Source: Symsagittifera roscoffensis (taxonomy: Eukaryota > Xenacoelomorpha > Acoela > Convolutidae). Taken from it: DNA of 64,000 nt. The notes beneath the pieces are model-generated. The model did no database searches. It worked only from the letters and a program-made list of their open reading frames with translations, and was not told the origin of the DNA. Shown here one piece after another: positions 24,401 to 35,136 of this stretch (position 1 is its first letter; every line of letters starts with the position of its first letter). Where the stretch lies: contig NC_087065.1 of assembly GCF_963678635.1 (NCBI RefSeq), forward strand, positions 78,811,396 through 78,875,395, in the 5' to 3' direction. The translations under genes and the position numbers were made by a program.

Positions 24401-26075
24401 TGTCCTTAGACCCCAAAACATTTTTCAGGTTCAGTCAAACTGAATATAAAAGAGAATGGCAAGATCCTACGAATAATTCACTTTTTATTGCTATTTTTTT
24501 TCGTCCATAGACCTGAAAATACTTAAAGGTCAACACAAATTGAACATAAAAAGAAATGGCTGGATTCAGTGAATATTTCACTTTTTATAGCTACTTTTTT
24601 GTCCTTAGACACCAGAAAATTTTAACGTGCACTCAAACTGAATATAATAGGAAATGTCTGGATCCTGAGAATATTTTCTTTGTTGCTACTTTGTTCGTCC
24701 TTCGACCCCAAAAAATTTTACGGTCCACTCAAATTGAATATAAAGGAAATAGCTGGATCCTCTGAACAATTCACTTTCTATTGCAACTTTTTTCGTCCTT
24801 AAGCCCCAAAACATTTTTCAGGTTCAGTCAAACTGAATATAAAAGAGAATGGCAAGATCCTACGAATAATTCACTTTTTATTGCTATTTTTTTTTCGTCC
24901 ATAGACCTGAAAATACTTAAAGGTCAACACAAATTGAACATAAAAAGAAATGGCTGGATTCAGTGAATATTTCACTTTTAATAGCTACTTTTTTGTCCTT
25001 AGACACCAGAAAATTTTAACGTGCACTAAAACTGAATATAATAGGAAATGTCTGGATCCTGAGAATATTTTTTTTGTTGCTACTTTGATCGTCCTTCGAC
25101 CCCAAAATATTTTACGGTCCACTTAATATGAATAAAAAGGAAATAGCTGGATCCTGTGAATAATTCACTTTTTATTACAATTTTTTTCGTCCATAGACCT
25201 GAAAAAACTTTGAGGTCAACTCAAATTGAATATGAAAGGAAATAGCTGGATCCTGTGAACAATTCACTTTCTATTGCAACTTTTTTCGTCCTTGAGCCCC
25301 AAAATATTTTCCAGGTTCAGTCAAACTGATTATAAAAGAGAATGGCAAGATCCTACGAATAATTCACTTTTTATTGCTATTTTTTTTCGTCCATAGACCT
25401 GAAAATACTTAAAGGTCAACACAAATTGAACATAAAAATAAATGGCTGGATTCAGTGAATATTTCACTTTTTATAGCTACTTTTTTGTCCTTAGACACCA
25501 GAAAATTTTAACGTGCACTAAAACTGAATATAATAGGAAATGTCTGGATCCTGAGAAAATTTTTTTTGTTGCTACTTTGATCGTCCTTCGACCCGAAAAT
25601 ATTTTACGGTCCACTTAATATGAATAAAAAGGAAATAGCTGGATCCTGTGAATAATTCATTTTTTATTGCAATTTTTTTCGTCCATAGACCTGAAAATAC
25701 TTTAAGGTCAACTCAAATTGAACAGAAAAGGAAATGGCTGGATCCAGTGAATAATTCACTTTTTATTGCTACTTTTTTTGTCTTTAGACCCCAAAATAAT
25801 TTTTAGGGCCACTCAAATTGAATAAAAGAAAATGGCTAGATCCTGTGAATAATTCACTTTTTATTGCTAATTTTTTCGTCCATAGACCCCAAATTATTTT
25901 AAGGTCAACTCAAATTGAATATAAAAGGAAAAAGCTGGATCCTGTGAATAATCCTTTTTTATTGCTACTTTTTTCGTCCACTGAAACTGAAAATAAAAGG
26001 AAATGGCTGGATCCTGAGAATATTTTACTTCTTATCGCTTTTTTTTCGTCCATAGACCCCAAAAACTCTTGGGCC
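21432..26075. repeat. BamHI-type satellite, right block
   Basis: This continues the same array after the BEL insertion. Higher-order organisation differs from the left block: landmarks recur at 1084 bp (23003 to 24087) and about 694 bp (23003 to 23696 and 24087 to 24781). The last monomers (25750-26075) become irregular and fade into unique DNA near CCCCAAAAACTCTTGGGCC. The array with the BEL element removed is about 13.5 kb. Confidence 0.92.
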
Positions 26076-27225
26076 AACTACTGGATATCCTACCATAGGA
26101 GCAGAAAATATATTTCAAAATTTGCTACTGATTTTCTGCATACAACGCTAAGCGGAGCTTCGCGCCCCGTGAGACACATGAAAATCTTAGCAGGTCAAGT
26201 TAGCCGGCAAAAATTTGACGACAGTCACGAAGTTGAAAAGAAGCCGAAAACCAAATCTATCAAAAATTTCACATCACGATTTCTGACGATTTAAATTATT
26301 AATTGGAAGAAAAAATGACAAGGCAACTGCGAGCTTTAATTTAGATTTCAAACAAAATTCAATGAGCAGTGATAAAGCCGACAAGGTTAGTGAAGACGCT
26401 CTTGAGACGATAAACGCTACTGTATAAACTGGGCGAAAAAACCTGGGCATTTTTTAAATTTCAATTTTTCACGTGACCATTAGCCATGAAAAAATAATAA
26501 TTTGTTTCCTCAAGCAACATAATAGGAAGCCAATATGTCAATATATTATATGCCCTTATCTTTTAGACCAAATAAATTTTTCAAGAGACTGCAAAGTACG
26601 CAAAAAACTAAGCAATCTTGCAGGTGGTAAAAGAATAAAACGAGTATTTAACATAAAACAATACGCTAAAAATTTGTCTGTTGGCGTAGAAAGGTCTATT
26701 ACTAGTCCACCTTTTATAGCAGCTGAGTCTTGTTCATAAAGTTATCAACGGGAGAGTGTCTAGTACCCGTTTGCAATACCCTGCTAGTCGCAAGGACAGA
26801 AACGTACCTTCTAAAGTTGACATATCATTTTCCGCGAAGTTCAATCCATTGGCTTCTGTTAGCACATCGCCCACCTCCAGCTAAAAAGATTTTTTTTACA
26901 CATTCGAGCAAAACAGTTTCTGAGAAAAAAAGAACTACGTGCATCCTTATGAGCATTTCAATTTTTTCATTTGATAATTATCCAGAGTCGACTAAATTTC
27001 GGACAACTTGGATTTGAAATTAGTATGAACTATACACAAACAGCATCGGCGGAGAAAAAAAACAATCCAAACGTCACTCCAAGTTAACTGAAATCTTAAA
27101 CTACTTGATTTTTCATAAACACCAAGACAAAACAGCCGTCTGACATTTAAAAAACACGGCCAACAGACAGTTGAAAAAGAGTAAATGAACACAAGCAAGC
27201 AGAAAAAAACCCGACTTTACGAAAA

Positions 27226-27560
27226 AAAAACTTCAAATTTCGAAAATCAAAGTAAAAATATATGGCCTTGAAGCTCTTTGAATTTCAAGAACAATTTATG
27301 ATTCAAACTTTTTTGATGAAATTAGCTCAACTCGATAAAACTGGGTCAATCGGTTAAGTTTTTATTCCGCTGGAAAAATTGAAAATTAAAATCCAAGTTA
27401 GCAATCAGAAGTCGATAACGTTTTCGTGAACTTTACACTTTTGCTGTTCGATACTGGAGCTTGCCTTCCTTTTAACACTGTAAATGCACTGAACTTAAAA
27501 AGAAATCACAAGTAAAACCGCAAAAAATCAAATGGAGCGTGAACAAATTTTTTTCCTGAA
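27226..27560. repeat. Diverged dispersed repeat, copy 2
   Basis: Partner of 1738-2090 in the same orientation. The shared blocks are AAGCTCTTTG, TTTTTATTCCGCTGGAAAAA, TTTTGCTGTTCGA and TTGCCTTCCTTTTAACA. It is noncoding. Confidence 0.6.
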
Positions 27561-28183
27561 AAAAAAACAATCAGCAAGACCTATTACTTTTAACATCGCG
27601 AAAAATCAGATTTGAGCGTCAACACGCTCGAAGAGTTTTTGATGTATTAAAACAACGAAAAAATCATCACAACTTATATAAGAGTCTTAACTACGTTCAT
27701 CGACTCATTTTCAGCGAATGAAACCAAGCAAATAATTCTATTATCTCGGCAACTTTCAAGTTTCGTAGAACAAATTACAACGCCTTGAATCTCTTTCGAT
27801 TTCAAGACCTTGACGACTCACATTTTGTAATGGTCAAACCCAATTAAAAAAAACTGATCAACATTTTCAAAAAAGCTGAGAGATTTTAGTTAAGTCCACT
27901 ACTAAAATTGATAGAGGACATTTTTTCCAATATTTGCATATTCGTAATTTGAGAGCCTTTCATAATTGAAACAAACGAAAACGAAAAAGATACACAGAGG
28001 CAAAGCTGAGCTTAATTTCAAGGACCATTTAGACTATTCCGCTTAAAACTTTTAAAAAATGCTTATATCGACTGCGGGAAATGATCTCAGCTATCCTCTA
28101 TGAAAATATAATTTCTTGGTTTCTAGCGCTCTCTCCAGTTTATTCGGGGTCTCAGAAGGCGTTTTCACCGTTTGCGGTAGATT

Positions 28184-28288
28184 TTGCAACAGTGCGTAAG
28201 TGTAAGAGACAGTCGACGAGTTTAAGTTATTCCACATCGTAGTCCTATCCACTATGTCTCTTATTCTTACAAAAGAGGTTGTTGCAAC
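28184..28288. repeat. Short inverted repeat (MITE-like hairpin)
   Basis: GCAACAGTGCGTAAGTGTAA with GAGACA on the left is mirrored, imperfectly, by TGTCTCTTATTCTTAC...GTTGC on the right, around a loop of about 42 bases. It may be a tiny non-autonomous element or a chance hairpin. No target duplication was established. Confidence 0.4.
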
Positions 28289-28599
28289 ATTTTTTCACAA
28301 AAGAACCTCCTGGATCAACTATTTTTACGACTGTTGCAATGGTTAACTATTTATTTTTGCAAAAAAAACTATTGCAATACCCTTTTTTTGAACAGGCAGT
28401 ATTGCAATACCCAAATGCAAGCTAAAAATATATTGTATCTATTTGGACCCAGCCCTGGTGAAAACTGACCTTTTATCATCCGGAAAAAAACTGGTAAGTA
28501 CTTGAAACCAAGCAATCATACTTTCATGGAGGGTAATTGAGATCATTTCCTCACGGTGGACACAAGAATTTTCTTGAAAATTGAAGCAAAGGTAAGCCA

Positions 28600-28970
28600 A
28601 AATTGTCCTTGAATTAAGGCATTTTTGTGACAAAAATCTAAATTTTAACTTAATTTTGACCATAAGATTAATTTTTGCCCCTCTAATACTCTGACTGCGA
28701 AGCTTTGGAATATCGGGCCCACTTTTAAAAGTATGTGCCAACAAACTGGTCTTTGAAAAAATTGTTTTTGAAAGTAACTACCTGAAATTTATTTCAATTT
28801 TGTTCATCACAACTGTTCTTCCATTAAAGCATTTTTGCTAGTAAAAAATCTGATTTTTAATTTGATTTTGTCCATTTGCTCGATTTTTTTATAGGTCGAC
28901 CAGAATGATTTTCCGAGCTCTCCCATAGCACTAAAAAGACCCTGTTTTGGCCAAACTTTCTGCAGCGCAG
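28600..28970. repeat. Two diverged tandem copies, about 208-bp spacing
   Basis: The block GCATTTTTG..A.AAAAATCT.A.TTTTAA(c/t)TT(a/g)ATTTTG occurs near 28618 and again near 28826, with related flanks on both sides. The first copy's right edge (CTCTGACTGCGAAGCTTTGG) also matches part of the foldback arm near 29297-29313, so these repeats share material. Confidence 0.45.
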
Positions 28971-29159
28971 GAAAATTTTTTGAAGAAACAGCCCTCAAGA
29001 GGCGTTTTTAGGCACTTTTTGGACAACTTTGACCAAAAAATTGCGTTTTTTCGGCGCGCACGCTCTCAAAATAAGTATATGTTGGCGCCAAAGGTGTCTT
29101 AGGAAAAATTTAAGGGTCCGTCGCCAACAATGGATAGTTTAATATAGTACAAAGGGGGG

Positions 29160-29364
29160 ACGGATCTTCAATAACAGGGGGTACAGGCTCCAAAAAGTCA
29201 GCCTGAGATTCCAATGCTTCGCAATCAGAGGATTGGATGAACAAAGTTTATATGATGGACAATGTCCATCATATTAACTTTTGTCTATCCAATCCTCTGA
29301 CTGCAAAGCTTTGGAATCTACGGCTGACTTTTAGCAGCCTGTACCCCTGATATTGAGGATCCGT
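29160..29364. repeat. Short foldback element, about 205 bp
   Basis: The two arms are inverted copies: ACGGATCTTCAATA...GGGGGTACAGGCT on the left and AGCCTGTACCCC...TATTGAGGATCCGT on the right. A nearly perfect centre reads GATGGACAATGTCCATC. The arms include CAATCAGAGGATTGGAT and its complement. It resembles a MITE or a hairpin-forming transcript source. It ends about 36 bases from the splice donor of the PDZ-like exon. Confidence 0.7.
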
Positions 29365-29400
29365 TATAAACCTTTTTACGGAACCTCATAATTGACTTAC

Positions 29401-29558
29401 CTGACCACATCTATAAGCGATTGAGCCTCTTTTAATCTCTGAAATTACGACAGGAAGAGCCGAATTGAAACCACCGAAAACAGAAAAACCGAAAGGCTCC
29501 CTCTTCTGAGACTTGCAGAGAACAATTCTGAATTCGTCATTTCTTTCAGACGAGAAAA
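29401..29558 (-). CDS. Putative PDZ-domain exon of a host gene
   Basis: On the minus strand a 158-bp open segment is bounded by TTTCAG (acceptor side, plus-strand CT at 29559-29560) and CAG followed by GTAAGT (donor, plus-strand ACTTAC at 29395-29400). The translation has REPFGFSVFGGFNSALPVVI followed by SEIKRGSIAYRCGQ, which fits the first half of a PDZ domain: carboxylate-binding loop GFSVFGG, then a P-V-V-I strand and GS.A.R.G. PDZ domains bind C-terminal peptides of membrane and scaffold proteins. The remaining half (G-D-I-hydrophobic-V-N-G) would be in the next exon at lower coordinates; I did not find it. Gene identity is unknown. Confidence 0.55.
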
Positions 29559-29909
29559 CTGAAATCATGATCACAGCAACGCCCAGTCATTGGCCATAAC
29601 TGAAAGCGCGTAATTATTTTTAAAAATTGAAGTTACTTGATTTAATTCTTAACACAGATCGAAAGACGCAAAATCTAAACGGCGTAAAAAATGGAGTATC
29701 GTGCAGATAAATGTGCAAAGCCTTGACTGATTCGACCGCCTTCAAACTAACTTAGAAGAATTTTTAGTTAATGATTTTTTGACAGACTGAAAACGGAATT
29801 GGAGGCCCGGTGCCCAGGGACTGTTGTATACTGTGACAGACTATTAAACGCATAATTTTAGCTGCTGTCATGCCCTGAACAAATTAATTTACTCCGATTT
29901 TGTTTAGTT

Positions 29910-32073
29910 GTAACATTCGCCCGGAAGTACATATCGACGGAAAATAAAGCTAGGTCCTGAGACGACTGGCCAACGTCTAAACAGAGCTTTACATGCTTTT
30001 AACAGTCTCTACCAAAGCCAGTTCTTTTGGTGGTCTTTCCAACATCGGGTCGACAAAAACGTTACTGTTCTCCGGCTTCGACCAGAACGCTCAAATTAAC
30101 TTAATTACATGCAAAATAGTGAGCTCATGGCTAGGTCTCAGTATCCCCAGGTCACTCCTAAAATCAGGGCTACTACTACTTATTATATTACTATTGTTTT
30201 TGTTCAGTAGATAAAAATCATCATCTCCATCGAAGATGGATCAACCCTTTCCCCCAACTCCTAGCTTCTCATCCTTGCAAAATGAATTCAGATGTTCATT
30301 AAATTCAATTCAGGACATAACAGGGAAGCTAAAATTTTAAATAAAAAGATATGAGTTCCAGTCCCGAGACCCCTCCGGATTCTTGAATCCGGGGAAATAA
30401 GACTCTTATTCTCCTTCCGGAAGGCTGGTTTTCCACCCTTCACCGTTGTTCGCAACGGCCTTGCAACTATTGTAGCGGCACAATAGTTGCAACTCGGAGC
30501 GGTCACTGCTCTTTCTGCTTTTTTTCTGATTCCGATTCTCAATTTCTCCGTTGTTGTCGTCGTCGCAACTTTCGTTGTTGTTTTTTTCTTTTGGTTTTTT
30601 TCTAAAATGGCCGTTTTTGACGTTTCTCGGAATTATTACATCATCATTTCGAATTTTTAAATTTTAGGAATTTCCGAATCCTTCAGCCTTCATGATTTGT
30701 CCAATCGTCTGAATAACGCTCTTATTCCTTCAAAATCGCCAATTCGGAAGGTTCGCTGCTAAAAACTCGAAACAGCTGAATCTGCATTTTTGTCCATTCT
30801 GGTCGAATGTCACATACTCCCCGGACAGCCCGGTCAATGTCCCCATCGAATCTCGCAATAATCGTAAATATGGTGCAGTGTCATTGAACAGAATTTACAA
30901 AATGCAAGAAATTACTTTTACCCGCGTCATATCGACTCACTGCAGAAAATAAATGGCATCATACTACATTGCTATAGCCTTCTAAATTTATTCACTAATC
31001 TGCATTCTGAGGATATTACTTAAGATAAAACATTTTTTCTGACTTCCAACGTCATTGCCTTGATTTAAAATTTTTTCTCCTAGGTTTTAAAAGGTGTTAG
31101 TTTGCAGGACAGTCCTGCGAACCAACAAGCCAAAATTATCCTACTATGCTTTGTGACATTCGACCAGAATGTGCCAAAATGCAATCTCTGCAGAATTTGA
31201 AATTTTAGCAGCGAGCCTTCCGAATTAGTGATTATTGAGAATTAAGAACGTTATTTGAACGATGGGACAAAACGTGAAGGTTAAAGGATTCGGGAATTGT
31301 TAATTTTTAAATTTTCGAAGTGGTTACGTAACATTTCTGAGAAACGTCAGAAACGGCCATTTTGGCAAAAAGGTCGAAGAAAAACAGAACAACATTAGTG
31401 GCGCGGACAATAAGTACAAAAACTGTGAGAAAAAACAATAGCAGATTGCAGGAATAGCAGTGAACACTCCGAGTTGCATTTATTGTGTCGCTTCAATAGT
31501 TGCAAGGCTGTTGCAGACAACGGTGAAGGGTGGAGGACAGCCTTCCGGATTAAGAAGAAGTCAAGATTAGCGAGCTTGATTCAGTGGATTCAAGAATCCG
31601 GAAGGGTTTCGGAACTGAGACTTTTATTCTTTTATATAGACTTTTAGCTTCTTGTCATGTCCTGATCTGAATTTAATTAACAACTGGATTCATTTTGATA
31701 AGGATGAGAAGCTAGGAGTTGGGGGAAAAGGGTTGATCCATCTTCGATGGAGATGATGATTTTTATCTACTGAACAAAAACAATAGTAATATAATAAGTA
31801 GTAGCCCCGTTTTTAGGAGTGACCTCGTGGTCTGGGGATACTGAGACCCAGCCATGAGCTCACTATTCCTGCATGTAATTAAGTTAATTTGAGTGTTTTG
31901 ACCGAAGCCGAAAGCAGTAACGTTTTGTCGACCCGATGTTAGAAAAGACCACCGAAAAGTACTGGCTTGGTAGAGACGGTGAAAAGCATGCAAAGCTCTG
32001 TTTAGACGTTAGCCAGTCGTCTTAAGACTTAGTTTTGTTTTCCGTCGATATGTATCTTCCGGGCGAATGTTAC
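29910..32073. repeat. Giant foldback (inverted repeat) element, 2.16 kb
   Basis: The left arm 29910-30814 and right arm 31152-32073 are imperfect inverted copies around a 337-bp loop. Matching landmarks are GTAACATTCGCCCGGAAG at the left edge with CTTCCGGGCGAATGTTAC at the right edge, AAACAGAGCTTTACATGC with GCATGCAAAGCTCTGTTT, and TTCTGGTCGAATGTCACA with TGTGACATTCGACCAGAA at the inner edges. The arms carry mirrored small frames, which are by-products. It encodes no visible transposase, so it is non-autonomous or an inverted duplication. Confidence 0.85.
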
Positions 32074-34020
32074 ATACATGTTTTTATGGCGCTCCTGGGT
32101 GTTATTCTTTTTAACATCATGACCGGCAGAACCGTTAACGAGCACTCCGGGCCGTGCGGATGCTCACATTAACGCCCTTATTAGGCCTAAACCGCCGGGG
32201 CGGAGGGGTGGTTCGGAGCGCGGAAGCCCTCCGGATTACCGTGAATAGCTTTTTAGCTTAGTTAAGACCGAAAATTCACGAACCAGGAAGGGTGGGGGGG
32301 GGATCGGCCATTCCCTCGTTCCCTGAGAGGTTTGTGACCAAAAACACTTAACGATATATATAAAACCAAATAAAAAGTAGTATAGTACCCAAGAAAAACA
32401 AAAAACACAAAAAATAACCAAAAAAAAAACCAAAAACAGTAAAAAAAGTTTTAAAAAAATCAGTAGAAATCATCCCCCCAGACAAGATGTGATCCGACCC
32501 CCCCGTTGTTGTTGATAGATATATTGTTGTTACAGGCATTTATATCAGTCAGGATCGTTACGATCATTTTTGTAGCCTGTTTGTGAGGCTTGTACTGTAG
32601 GGTTATTTGAGCATTTAAGCACGTTAATGATAAATTGCGCTCAATCCGGAAGGGTCAGCTGATTTGCGCTCAGTTCGGAAGGGTCTTGGGAGAAAACTGA
32701 TCCGGCAAGCAGTACAAGGAGCAACAAGAAGAGGCTCAACGACAACAACAATCGACTGTTGGGTATCGTTACCAAGTTTTGTATCCCTTTTGGTACAAAA
32801 ATTAAAATTTTAAGCTGTGGGGTGCTCGACAGTGCTGCACTGTAGTGACCCTTCACCGAACTGCGAATATCCGAGTTAAGCACCATAATTCGGATATTAA
32901 ACAAACCCGGAGGGGTATAGTATTACTAATATTATTACTTATATAGCCTATATTAATAGTCTTATATCGTTTTTCAGTGAAAAACACAGAAAGTAGACCG
33001 GTTTTTAGGGTCAAAATAGCGATATTTTGATCCCCCCACAAGTCGCGATTTTTGAGATATCGATATTTTTTGAAACGGAAAAAAGCGCTAAATTAGTGTT
33101 TTACATTGCAACTGCACTACTACAATAGATAGAACCGGTTAAGTTTAGTTCGGAAGTGGTTGGAACTATTTGGGAACCAAAAACCGAATTTTCGTGATTT
33201 TTGAGAAACCGAAACACTAAAAATTCAGAAAATTTTTTGAAATTTTTGAGTTACAACAGTAAAAATAGTTGTTCGGACAACTTCCACTAGTGAATCTACA
33301 AGTTTTAAAACCCGCTACCCGAAAGCCTTCCCGGTTGCAGGGAAATCGAACTTAACGTGTTTGATTTGGTGGATTCATCAATCCGGAGGGGTACAGGTAG
33401 CATAGTTTTTTTGCAAATTTTTTCAACTAAAGCGTTTTAGATCGGGTCTTTTGCATTGAACTAGAAGAGTATAGGCCTTCCGAGCTCGGATCAATAATTT
33501 TTAGGTCGAAAGGACCAGATTTGCGGAAAAAGTTAGGCGGAACCTATAAGACAGAAAATTTTTGAGTTTAGAAAAAAGACGTTTTGGTTAATAACTTTGG
33601 AATTACTACGCATATCGAGTTGATCCTGGTACCAATAGATCAGAAATTAGCTGAGCTTACTGATAGGGACAAAAGTTTTTCGGAAAAGTAGGCGTGAAAA
33701 TTTTTGAGATTGTTTTTAGCAAGTTCCTCAATTTGGAAGGGTACACCCTTCACGTTTTATAAATTTTTTTTAGAAAAGCCCTTATACCCCTACCAAAAGG
33801 TATTAGCGATTGAATAAAGTAACTTTAGGCTGTTCCAGACAAAAAGGGAAGGCTAGGGGTACAGCAAAACCTTGATCGAGCCGAAATTAGGCGAGTGATA
33901 GGACCCTTCACCGTTAGTGTGAATTGTCAAATAAGAGGCTTAACTTCAATCCGGAAGGGTCTAGGAAAGTAGAACATACCCTTCCTAGTTAATTGAAAAA
34001 GCAAAATTGCATCGGAGAAC
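32074..34020. other. Noncoding DNA with scattered TCCGGA(a/g)GGGT words
   Basis: No gene is recognised. Copies of a word close to TCCGGAAGGGTC or TCCGGAGGGGT occur near 32225 (inverted), 32645, 32672, 32908, 33382 and 33950. They become dense from 34020 on. The word also occurs in the loop-proximal parts of the foldback (near 30365-30425 and 31545-31605), so it belongs to this neighbourhood and not to the Ty3-like element alone. Confidence 0.5.
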
Positions 34021-34023
34021 GTA

Positions 34024-34279
34024 TCCGGAGGGGTATAGGTTGAAAGAAGGAAATCTCCGAAAAGCTACTTTTACAAAACCGGAGGGCTCCCAATCCGGAG
34101 GGGTCAAAATTTTTTCAAGTTAGGAGGGGTCCGAATCCGGAGGGGTCTTATAGTTGCTAATTCGGAAGGGTCCAAATCCGGAGGGGTCTTCTATTAACTA
34201 ACTCAGAGGGGTCGCAATCCGGAGGGGTCTAGATTTTGTTAGTCCGGAAGGGTCCTATTTGTGCCAATCCGGAGGGGTT
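34024..34279 (+). repeat. Spaced array of an 11-12 bp TCCGGAGGGGT motif
   Basis: Ten or eleven same-orientation copies lie in about 255 bp, starting near 34024, 34078, 34094, 34121, 34136, 34162, 34177, 34203, 34218, 34242 and 34268. Strong copies (ATCCGGAGGGGT) recur about every 41-42 bp with a weaker copy (such as TTCGGAAGGGTCC or CTCAGAGGGGTC) between them. Spacers are A/T-rich and not conserved. This looks like an array of binding sites upstream of the Ty3-like gag frame. Confidence 0.75.
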
Positions 34280-35136
34280 TTATTTTATTAAAGGACTTAG
34301 GTAGGCGAAAGAAAGACTAAAGTGAGAGGTATTAGGTTATTAGCACACAGGCTAGGTATCAGTGACTGCACTGGTAACTTGCCTTTCAATAAGAACCAGA
34401 CCAAAACAAAACAGGTCCGAACTCGGATATTCGCGACACTAAGTCTATATTAAAAAGAGCGTGATTCATTGGTGTGGATTGTAACATAATACGTTTTGTG
34501 AAAAGTGACTGCCCTGAGGATTTTAGTAGGTCTAGCTCGGGCAGTCCGAAGGCAGATAGGTAACACAGTACTCGGTGGGTGCAATAGACGCCCACTTGAG
34601 AAAATTACTGCCTTCAAAGTTTTGTCTGTTTGGTGCAGCACCGAGCAGGGAAAGCTTTTTCTTTAAAAGACAAGTTCGACTATTGTACTGCGACCGACTA
34701 AAAGTACATTACACATACGTTTTTTCATAGAGATATTCATATTCTGTCATTATATAACTTTTTTTGTTTTTGATTTTAAATCAACATAAACTGTGCTTGA
34801 TTGGGTAGTGAGTACACTATCTTTTAAATTGACTGATAACATCATATTGTGCTAGTTTTCAAATCTTACGACCGATAATCGGTTAGTGTGAATAAATTTT
34901 ATACAAACTGTACTCTGATAACATACAGGGATTCGTGGTCACTATTTAATAGAATCTTGTGAAACTTATTGTGTTGTGTCATTTTTATTATTAATAAAAC
35001 TATAAGGTCACTAGCAATCGAGTTAAGTGTATAGGCATCAAGAAGTGACAAATAGAGAATGAGTCTAGACAAGTCAAGGATACCATAAATAGGTAATAGC
35101 TCTAGGAAATTCATACCTGAGGAGCAAAGAAAAAAA
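34280..35136 (+). other. Leader region upstream of Ty3-like gag
   Basis: The stretch has no coding frame. It should hold the promoter and leader of the element, but I could not find a TG...CA LTR, a convincing tRNA primer site, or a direct-repeat partner downstream. The 3' side of the element is replaced by telomeric repeat, so no second LTR is available for comparison. A hairpin-capable GTGGG...CCCAC segment lies near 34577-34596. Confidence 0.4.

Larger units (their letters stand above)
26076..29400. other. AT-rich noncoding DNA, short inverted repeats
   Basis: I recognise no gene. It contains the second copy of the diverged repeat (27226-27560), a small hairpin at 28184-28288, two diverged tandem copies at about 28600-28760 and 28810-28970, and a short foldback at 29160-29364. 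Small frames lack conservation signals. The PDZ-like exon just beyond, on the minus strand, makes it possible that parts of this stretch are introns of that gene. Confidence 0.5.

Noticed and set aside
25818-26294. 158-residue frame crossing the right edge of the satellite
   Set aside because: The first half is satellite translation and the second half has no recognisable features.
28190-28215. GTAAGTGTAAGAGACAG resembling a sequencing adapter end
   Set aside because: It lacks the full adapter sequence and is part of a local inverted repeat, so contamination is not supported.
29993-31993. Mirrored frames ending in LLLFLFSR on plus (29993-30214) and minus (31763-31993)
   Set aside because: They are the same sequence read from the two arms of the foldback. 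The hydrophobic tail comes from a TAATA-rich stretch.
34024-34279. CRISPR-like regular spacing
   Set aside because: The repeats are only 11-12 bp, spacers vary and are not unique cassettes, no cas genes exist, and the window is eukaryotic.
34280-35136. A 5' LTR for the Ty3-like element
   Set aside because: I looked for a TG...CA segment repeated in 43197-43611 or elsewhere downstream and for a tRNA primer site, and found neither. With the 3' end missing the LTR cannot be delimited.
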